Part shown: positions 57,213-64,000 of the stretch, piece after piece
Layout: each line of letters begins with the position of its first letter
Numbering within the stretch: the stretch's first letter is position 1
Assembly (NCBI GenBank): GCA_963920635.1
Contig: OY987304.1
Coordinates: forward strand, 36,642,365 to 36,706,364
Reading direction: 5' to 3'
DNA: 64,000 nt
DNA from: Pseudeuparius sepicola
Lineage: Eukaryota; Arthropoda; Insecta; Coleoptera; Anthribidae
The notes under the pieces: generated by a model
Seen by the model: the letters and a program-made list of their open reading frames with translations, nothing else
Databases searched by the model: none
What the model was told of the DNA's origin: nothing
Position numbers and translations under genes: made by a program

Positions 57213-57461
57213 TTGACAAAGGATAAGAAAATACCAAAACGTAACAACGAAAACACGTATTTAACCAGATTCCGTCAGAATGATAATGTTACTGTTCCTA
57301 GGGTCGAAACGACCAGAATGCAAAGAGCATTCGAGCATACTGGTTATTTGATATTCAATAAATTACCTCTGGATTTAAAAGATAAAATATTCCATAGACA
57401 TTTTAAGAAATTCTTAACTAAATGGTTAATTGGAAGAGATTTCCAATTCTCAAAAAGGTGA
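57213..57461 (+). pseudogene. LINE ORF2 C-terminal fragment
   Basis: 82 codons with NVTVPRVETTRMQRAFEHTG then LIFNKLPLDLK and FKKFLTKWL, the usual CR1/Jockey ORF2 tail. The frame is open to its stop, but the upstream ORF is broken. About 260 bp of 3' UTR follows, ending in a (TTG)n tract. Confidence 0.7.
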
Positions 57462-57694
57462 AACACTCAGTCCTATAAAGTGTACGTAGAATAATTTTAG
57501 TTTTTGTTAGTTTTTTACATCTCACTTTTCGCATCTTTAGTACTCGGATACGCAGACAAGCACAGAACTTAAGCAACCCGAGTACTAGAGACTCCTGAAC
57601 TTATTTGTAGTTACATTACTAGTTTAGGTTTTCCCTAATCGATCAATATTTATTTATTACCAATGTAATTTTCGCATGGAAAGTTTAATAATAA

Positions 57695-57722
57695 ATATTG
57701 TTGTTGTTGTTGTTATTATTAT
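57695..57722 (+). repeat. (TTG)n microsatellite, probable LINE 3' tail
   Basis: TTGTTGTTGTTGTTG then TTATTATTAT, directly after a sequence ending AATAATAAATA. Short 3' repeats are usual for CR1-like LINEs. Confidence 0.65.
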
Positions 57723-58223
57723 AATGTTGTTTCTTTAGTGCGCTTGAATCTAAATAGTACTATTAGACTTATCAAGGTCAAATTGTCCAATTAACTACTT
57801 GAGACTCACCATTACCTCAATTTATATGAAATGATATAAAAAACATTCATATGGTGTAAAAAGATTATGTAGTCGTTAAAGAAAAGAAGAATGGGATTTC
57901 AAGGATTGAAGCAAAGTTAAGTATTCGCTTACTTCTTTAATCAAATTCGATGACTAATCCAGGGTTCTTTATTAGAAATAACAAAAATATGTGGAATACG
58001 AAAACATTATTTTATGCTAAATAAAAAACTTGAGAATTTCAATTTAAGGTTCAACCATTGTCAGGCAATCCCCATCAACGATATATAGATATACATACAT
58101 TACCAAAGGCAACTTGTTTTGTTTCATGATATTGAAAAGATGTTATTGTTGGCTCATTCAAGTTTTCCAGTTTTTATATACGATTTAGATTATTTTGTAA
58201 ATATAAGTATCTCAAAGCATATA
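57723..58223. other. Unannotated AT-rich stretch
   Basis: Nothing recognised. Confidence 0.3.
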
Positions 58224-58642
58224 CAGTGTGACCCATTTGTTTTGGGGTCAGTCTGTAAAAAGTGTATCAATCGTGCGATTTGGCTGATTTTTTTTTTTAA
58301 ATTGTAGAGCTCGATGAACTGCACATTTTGAACAAAAATTGCCTGGTTCGCATAAAATCCAAAGCCTACTATGACCGTTTTTATGAGCAAAATTTTAAGA
58401 AACCATATTAGCGTTTTTTTTTTGAAAAAATCTGTGTGCGCCAATGGATTGAGCACCCCTCGAAATGGGTATGTACAAAATTTCATCAAAATATTTCAAG
58501 TAATAACGATTTTGTAGAAAAATTAAAAATGCAGCCAAGGTACGTCTTTATTTTCAAAAATTCAAAGTTGGCCATGGAAAATAATTGAATTGTAATAATA
58601 CAACCTTATGCTTATAAACACAAAACATAAAAACAATTAAAA

Positions 58643-59719
58643 TTATAAAATTTTTGTAACTTCTACCAAGCCTCCATTTTCTACAATGCATTTGTCGTTC
58701 CTCTTGCGTACATTCAAAATTACATTTCGTATTTGCTGTGGAGTAATTTCCTCACAACTACGGTTTATCCTAGCTTGCAGTTCTTGTAAATTATGGGGTC
58801 TTGACTTATAAACATTTTGCTTAAGTGTACCCCAAAGAAAAAAATCTAAAGGAGTTAAGTCCGGAGATCTCGGTGGCCACTCACAGAAAGGACTATTTCG
58901 CCCTATCCAACAGTTTTCAAAATTATTATCTAGCCAGTTTCTGATTAAACGAGCATTATGAATAGGACTGCCATCTAACTGTAACTTTAAATTTAAACGG
59001 TATCTTAATGGTAACTCATCTAAAGCATTTCTAAATTCAATTTCTAGAAAATTCAAGAAGCCAGCCGCATTCAAATTCCCTTCAAAGAAAAATGGGCCAA
59101 TTATTCTGTCGCGTAGTATTCCACACCAAACGTTAATTTTTTGTGAATATTGTCTCCTTGCATTTATTATAAACTCTGAATTTTCAGCTGACCAGTGACG
59201 GCAGTTTTGACTTGATACTACACCATTTGTAGTAAACGTGGCTTCGTCGGTGAATAAAATTTCATTTAAAAAGTTGCCATTATGGAGATATTCACCTTGC
59301 AGCCAATAGCAAAATTCTAATCTTCTCTCCTCATCTCCTGGTTCCAGGGTGTGCAAAAATTTTGGCTTAAACGGTTTTATTTTGTTTTGTCTCAAACATC
59401 TCCTTATACTCTCTCTGGGTATATGAAGGTCTAAACTAGCCGTTCGAACACTATTTCGAGGATTGTCACTAAAGTATTGCAGAATTTGATTGTTATTTTC
59501 AACAAGTCCACGGCGTCCATTTTGCCTAGTTTTTAATAAATTTTTAGAAATCGATCCAGTTTCATCAAAAATATTGTTTATACGTTGTACAGTACTTCGA
59601 CTCACTGATCTACCTGGGTGTCTATTGTTAAATTCGGCCGCAGCTTCTGCTGCCGAGCGCTCGTTGTCGCCCACGAGTCGAACAATTTCTATTTTGTCTC
59701 TTATGCTTAAATATTCCAT
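58643..59719 (-). CDS. Tc1/mariner-superfamily transposase, DD42D spacing
   Basis: 358 residues from the Met of MEYLSIRDKIEIVRL. The frame is also open ten codons upstream, but this Met begins the helix-turn-helix region. Residues 1-60 and 70-120 form two helical DNA-binding segments (RSVSRSTVQRI, IPRESIRRCLRQNKIKPFKP). Catalytic Asp residues are D158 (LFTDEATF), D249 (QLDGSPIHNA) and D292 (PPRSPDLTPLDFFLWG), with 42 residues between the last two. HWSAEN (175-180) and NVWCGI (196-201) are family marks. It should cut at the TIRs and insert at TA. The frame has no internal stop. The second motif reads LDGSPIHN rather than the usual DG.P.HYA, but the Asp is kept. Confidence 0.92.
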   Translation of the reverse strand: MEYLSIRDKIEIVRLVGDNERSAAEAAAEFNNRHPGRSVSRSTVQRINNIFDETGSISKNLLKTRQNGRRGLVENNNQILQYFSDNPRNSVRTASLDLHIPRESIRRCLRQNKIKPFKPKFLHTLEPGDEERRLEFCYWLQGEYLHNGNFLNEILFTDEATFTTNGVVSSQNCRHWSAENSEFIINARRQYSQKINVWCGILRDRIIGPFFFEGNLNAAGFLNFLEIEFRNALDELPLRYRLNLKLQLDGSPIHNARLIRNWLDNNFENCWIGRNSPFCEWPPRSPDLTPLDFFLWGTLKQNVYKSRPHNLQELQARINRSCEEITPQQIRNVILNVRKRNDKCIVENGGLVEVTKIL

Positions 59720-59958
59720 AATTATGATAATTAATTGTTTTGAGCACAAACAATTTCTGAACTCAATTTAGACAGTTTGACACTTAATAAAAGTAAACAA
59801 TTCAATTATTTTCCATGGCCAACTTTGAATTTTTGAAAATAAAGACGTACCTTGGCTGCATTTTTAATTTTTCTACAAAATCGTTATTACTTGAAATATT
59901 TTGATGAAATTTTGTACATACCCATTTCGAGGGGTGCTCAATCCATTGGCGCACACAG

Positions 59959-60078
59959 ATTTTTTCAAAAAAAAAAAACGCTAATATGGTTTCTTAAAAT
60001 TTTGCTCATAAAAACGGTATTTTTTCAAAAAAAAAAAACGCTAATATGGTTTCTTAAAATTTTGCTCATAAAAACGGT
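59959..60078. repeat. 60-bp tandem duplication in the right TIR
   Basis: TTTTTTCAAAAAAAAAAAAC through GCTCATAAAAACGGT occurs twice with 60-bp period. The left TIR has it once. Confidence 0.9.
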
Positions 60079-60227
60079 CATAGTAGGCTTTGGATTTTAT
60101 GCGAACCAGGCAATTTTTGTTCAAAATGTGCAGTTCATCGAGCTCTACAATTTAAAAAAAAAATCAGCCAAATCGCACGATTGATACACTTTTTACAGAC
60201 TGACCCCAAAACAAATGGGTCACACTG

Positions 60228-60798
60228 TATGCCATATACAAGTCTATCAACACACTATTTATTATGCATTATAAAATAGGAAAGACTGAATTTAAGAAAT
60301 GCCAATGTAAACAAATTTCCTCGTCCTCTTCCCCCCGACCCGCTAATGTAGAAGCAAAATAAAACCGATTTATTTGTATTAGAGTGAGTGATCTATTCCT
60401 TTATATCGTTGATCCCCATACTATATAATATTTTGCAATAAATACCTAACGCTTAAATCTAGTTTTCCAAATGTTGTATAGTATTTCACCATTCCCGGTA
60501 TAAAACGATCTCAATTTTGAATCTTCTAAATTTTGCGGACCAACGGGTGGGAGTTACACAAATTGTATAAAAATTCCATAGTAGACGTTATTACTAACGT
60601 CATAACTCATCGTCATAAATTGTCAATTTATTTTCATGGTTAACTAGATCATACCTGCATCAACAATTTAAAACGTATACATAAGAAACTATAAACCAGA
60701 TGCCCTTGTAGGTAGACTGTCAGATCAAAAACATATTATACGCATAATTATTATAGGTATATATTATATAGGAAAATCGAATTTCCCATATGTTATTC
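60228..60798. other. Unannotated stretch
   Basis: No gene or repeat recognised. Confidence 0.3.
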
Positions 60799-61083
60799 CT
60801 ATGGAGGGTATAGGTAAGGAGGACCATTTCTGTGTTTTGTCCGTCAAAACCATTTAATTAGGATGGCGCTGCTGTTGCCCCCGAGTACCAAATCTACCCT
60901 CCGAACTATGCTACTTTTCACTCGGCAAACTTCACTTTGTCTACATTGTAGTCTACAACCGCTAAGTTTGGGTTATACCCGGCGAGAACACGAGCGCCAT
61001 TATTATTTAATGCTTTTAGTTGAGATGATGTTTTAAGCCGAATACCCATATAAGATGGTCCTCCTTACCTCTACCCTCCATAG
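60799..61083. mobile_element. 285-bp TIR element
   Basis: The left end CTATGGAGGGTATAGGTAAG, running to GAGGACCAT, mirrors the right end ATGGTCCTCCTTACCTCTAC, running to CCTCCATAG: 29 bp with one mismatch. TGTTAT is found on both sides, slightly offset, so the target duplication is unclear. No ORF. Confidence 0.65.
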
Positions 61084-61839
61084 TTGTTATCCCCAGGGGC
61101 CACTCGTAAATTTCCATTCATTCTACTCAACATCGATGTACTTCTCAATCCTCTTTGAAGCTTGTATGCGAAAATGGGGCACCTAAATCTATCACTATCT
61201 GACGGTCAATTGTCTCCAAACCAAATCCTCCCGTTAACTTTTTGTCTCGCATTCATATCGATATTAAGTATTGGCCTGTTCTCTACGGCTGTTTCTTTCC
61301 CACAATCGGCCTACGGCGCTGGTAACTCCTAATAAACCTGGCGGATTAATCTGGCAAATACCCAGGCCGATGGAAAGCAATCAGCGGTGTTTGCCGGGGT
61401 GGATTGCTTGGATGGAGCAAACAGGAAGAGGGTGGATGAAAAACGACACAAACGCCGACCCACAGTGTGGCTAGAAATGATCAGTTTCTTCAAAAAACAA
61501 TGCAGCTCCATAGTCAGTTTTTTATTTCGGCGCAAATTAAAAAAAAATCCCATGTTGCGTACATTCTGCCGGTCACTAACATGTTTTTTTTTGTAAATAA
61601 TAGTACATTATATACCGCGGGACTGAAGTAGTACTTTCGGCCCGAAGATAAAGTTTATGGCCCGACCATATGGAATAACGAAAATTATTGGGTTTAAAAA
61701 ATTGCCGATTTTGCGATTGCGAATTTTCCCTTAAAGAATACTTACTAATATAAGGCCTTGACAAACGTTACCATAGCAACGTTCTAACAAGCTAGCGTCC
61801 GCACGTGCAGTCGTAACGTCTCTTTATTTCACTGTCATC
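61084..61839. other. Unannotated stretch
   Basis: 61270-61450 is GC-richer and unique-looking, with overlapping short frames on both strands that I cannot assign. Confidence 0.3.
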
Positions 61840-62760
61840 ATGTCTGAAAGTTCGTTTTTTGATATTGATAAAAGAGCGGGCGAAGTATCCGAAGAATTAT
61901 TACCAAGATAATCGAAAAAACTTTATAAGCAGTAGTACGAGACGTTTCAGAAGTATACAAATTGTCGAAAAACCTACCAAAAATGCTTTGCTAGTTTACT
62001 TCGATGAAAAGTCAAAAGTTGTTTGTACTTCAACCCTCTGGGTACATTAGGTGCTCTATGTTGAAATCTGTTATTAATATTAGGGAAAATAAGTTATTAG
62101 CTTTTTTGAAGAGAAAAAAAATTAGGGATTTAAACCGAAAAAATCAAATATTCTCATGATTGAGCAAGTGTATCAGTTTTTACGAGAGGCTCCGGATGAT
62201 AAATACTTAGTTATGAAAGCAAGTAATTGTGAAAATTATATCTCCATACAATTTTTTGTAAGTTGCTCTTATTGTGGGCGTTGCGGGAGCTTGTCGAGGA
62301 AAGCTGCTGGTAGATTTGGAAGTCAACGACGTAAGGCATTTGGGCGATTTCTTCCTAATTACGGTCAGAGACACAAAAAATAAACTTGATAAAAATGTTG
62401 TGATTAAAATACAGAAAACAATAATATCCATGTTGTCAAGATATTTTGAAAGTATGAGGCGTTACGAAAAGTTGAGGCCCCTCATTAAAATTTTTTTGTT
62501 CAATACTCGTACATTAACAGAAAATGCACTATGCGTCCAGTAGGGAAAAATATGTTTGGTATATTTCCACGGAAAATAGCAGCTTTTTTAAAATTAGAAA
62601 ATGTAACATCTTATACAGGACATTGTTTCCAACGTACACATCTGCGTATTTGTTAGCTGATTCCGGAGAAACAATAGCTCCAAGCAGAAATAGCAGCAGT
62701 AACTTCAAGCTACTTTTAAAAATGTTCAAGCACTCTATATTGTGCTAGAAATGAAATATA
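61840..62760 (+). pseudogene. Crypton-like tyrosine recombinase pseudogene
   Basis: ATG at about 61840 gives MSESSFFDIDKRAGEVSEEL followed by a stop. Later blocks lie in shifting frames: VYFDEKSKVVCTSTLW, LLAFLKRKK, then MGVAGACRGKLLVDLEVNDV and HLGDFFLITVRDTKNK (62274 on), with the catalytic Arg of GACR. Near 62533-62640 come MRPVGKNMFGIFPRKIAAFL and TGHCFQRT, where the conserved box has H..R but Gln replaces the Arg. LLADSGETIA follows in another frame. Order and motifs match the tyrosine recombinase-like proteins of insect Crypton elements and their domesticated relatives. At least four breaks plus the lost Arg make it non-functional. Confidence 0.7.
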
Positions 62761-63847
62761 TCGTGACATGCTTATAATTACCATTGGTAAATATCTACCA
62801 TATACTTATAGGTTTGTGGTAAATACCAATCTCTGTCAACGCCTTTAAATTGATACCGCTGACTTTTATGCCATACTGCAAGATGCAGCAGTAATATTTA
62901 TAAACTGACCTGGCATTACCAATATGAACTCAAATTTCTGTATCGGTAGCTTGGTTGAAAATGCCAAGTTAAAATCTGATAATATTTTTTATGCACAAGA
63001 AAAAGTATTGCCAAGATGTTCATTCCTGAATTCCTGAATTCATTAATTCCGTACCCTGCAAAATAAATAATATGAAATCAAGATATTACATATCTACCTA
63101 CCATCATACTTCAAAGTTAGCACAGTGATGATTGAAGCTCGCACCGGTTCGTCGCATTTTCTCCCCCTGTTATCCGGACGCAAGAAAATTACAGCGGGCT
63201 TCCCCGGCAAACAGTTGTGTTTGTTTTCGATCGGCCCTGGATAGTTACCGGAGTAATCCGGCAGGTTTTTTGGGGTTTATCCTCGGGGTCGAGCCGATTG
63301 CGAGGAAAAAAGAACGAACGGTCGCGAATGGCCGAAACACAAATATATGGATGGGATGAGCATAAACAGAGAGGGCTCGAGGTAGCTGTTTCATGAATTT
63401 GGTCTCGAGTTTGGGAGATTTAAGATTTTTTTTTGTCAATATCGATATATAATCTGACTGTAGTCACGGAATTATAGTATTCATTGGTGCTAGTGTTTTG
63501 GAATTTTGCTGCTGGTCGCACGGTAATGTCTTATTGGCCATTGCAACCGTTTCATAAATCGAAATACATTTAAAGAATTTAAAGATGTCATGAAAAAAAT
63601 ATATAGTAAAATCTGTTGCCTTGGGTTATTTTTAAATACATTTCGATCGATAATATTCTTGGATCGTTTTCGTCTTATTTTCTTGATCGAAAATTATTAG
63701 AAATTTGTACCAATCAAAACCTGGTGTTAAAAAATTGAAAATAAAAAACCTTTTTCAAAAACAAGCTTTTATTTAAGCATATACTAAAACGAATAAAATA
63801 AGTTTAGGTTTTCGTTAAAATAGTTCAAATCCAAATTGCGACAAGTT
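62761..63847. other. Unannotated stretch
   Basis: 63120-63340 is GC-richer (TTACCGGAGTAATCCGG is a palindromic word near 63246) and unique. No coding region is supported. Confidence 0.3.
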
Positions 63848-64000
63848 TTTGCAAATTGAAAAGCTTGTCGCGCGAAATGTTGATGAAAGTAGGTACCAAT
63901 TAATTTTATTGGACAGTGATTGGTTGATAAGCAAGTACCTATTTGCCAAAGTATGCATTGTTTCCTTACAGTTCGCCCGACAAGCTTTTTAATTTGCAAA
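63848..64000. repeat. Inverted repeat at the window end
   Basis: TTTGCAAATTGAAAAGCTTG then TCGCGCG at 63848-63874 mirrors CGCCCGACAAGCTTTTTAAT then TTGCAAA at 63974-64000. It may be a 153-bp MITE, or the repeat may continue past the window. Confidence 0.55.

Larger units (their letters stand above)
58224..60227 (-). mobile_element. Mariner-superfamily transposon with ~370-bp TIRs and intact transposase
   Basis: CAGTGTGACCCATTTGTTTT and its mirror form the ends, with TA at 58222-58223 and 60228-60229. The TIRs are nearly identical over about 370 bp (left 58224-58593). The right arm is longer because a 60-bp segment is duplicated in tandem (59959-60078). One full-length transposase gene lies between the arms on the minus strand. 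It is the best-preserved DNA transposon of the window; the copy at 31709-32224 is a deleted relative. Confidence 0.9.

Noticed and set aside
58190..60184. 99- and 110-codon frames at the two ends of the 58-kb transposon
   Set aside because: They are the two TIRs read in mirror orientation.

Overview
The window looks like intergenic or intronic DNA from an insect-type arthropod nuclear genome. It is AT-rich, contains no host protein gene I can defend, and is packed with animal transposable elements: Penelope-like retroelements, IS630/Tc1/mariner-superfamily elements with long TIRs, hAT, PIF/Harbinger, a Crypton-like tyrosine recombinase relic, LINE reverse-transcriptase fragments and many foldback MITEs. 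Short motifs such as TAGGTACC recur, as in several insect orders. I cannot name the species.

Layout. 1-627: one arm of a TIR element. 2435-6042: decayed mariner-superfamily element with its transposase split by a 1.8-kb insertion at a TA. 6049-6806: foldback MITE. 7692-17169: three near-identical Penelope-like elements (PLEs), one reversed and two forward, separated by pseudo-LTRs (pLTRs) that carry hammerhead-ribozyme-like motifs. The whole array is flanked by one 12-bp direct repeat. 17170-19007: unique sequence with one possible core promoter. 19008-23690: a palindromic foldback element interrupted by a 3.56-kb TIR-bounded segment with CpG-rich, promoter-like cargo. 24740-25165: LINE RT relic. 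25470-27925: hAT element with an 8-bp TSD, a broken transposase end, a nested foldback copy and a LINE C-terminal relic. 28808-30120 and 54589-56017: two copies of a TSD-less element lying between AA and TT. 30641-38908: MITEs and foldbacks. 39362-40161: 240-bp minisatellite. 42980-43421: small TIR element. 44130-44335: CpG-rich pocket. 44663-46131: internally deleted mariner-like element. 49234-50514: hAT MITE. 53928-56037: PIF/Harbinger remnant with TAA TSD, interrupted by the second AA/TT element. 56180-57722: LINE relic with a (TTG)n tail. 58224-60227: mariner-superfamily element with an intact 358-residue transposase. 60799-61083: small TIR element. 61840-62760: Crypton-like recombinase pseudogene. 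63848-64000: inverted repeat running into the window end.

The best candidates for live elements are the PLE trio, whose three 807-codon ORFs are open and differ by one residue, and the 58-60 kb DNA transposon. The PLE protein joins a reverse transcriptase to a GIY-YIG endonuclease. Its pLTRs carry a conserved CUGAUGA / stem II / GAAAC / GUC core that could self-cleave the transcript. Nearly everything else is decayed or non-autonomous. The nesting gives relative ages: a mariner copy was hit by a TA-targeting element, a foldback by the 3.56-kb element, and a Harbinger copy by the AA/TT element. A few GC-richer unique stretches, two of them in diverged pairs, could be regulatory DNA of a neighbouring host gene.
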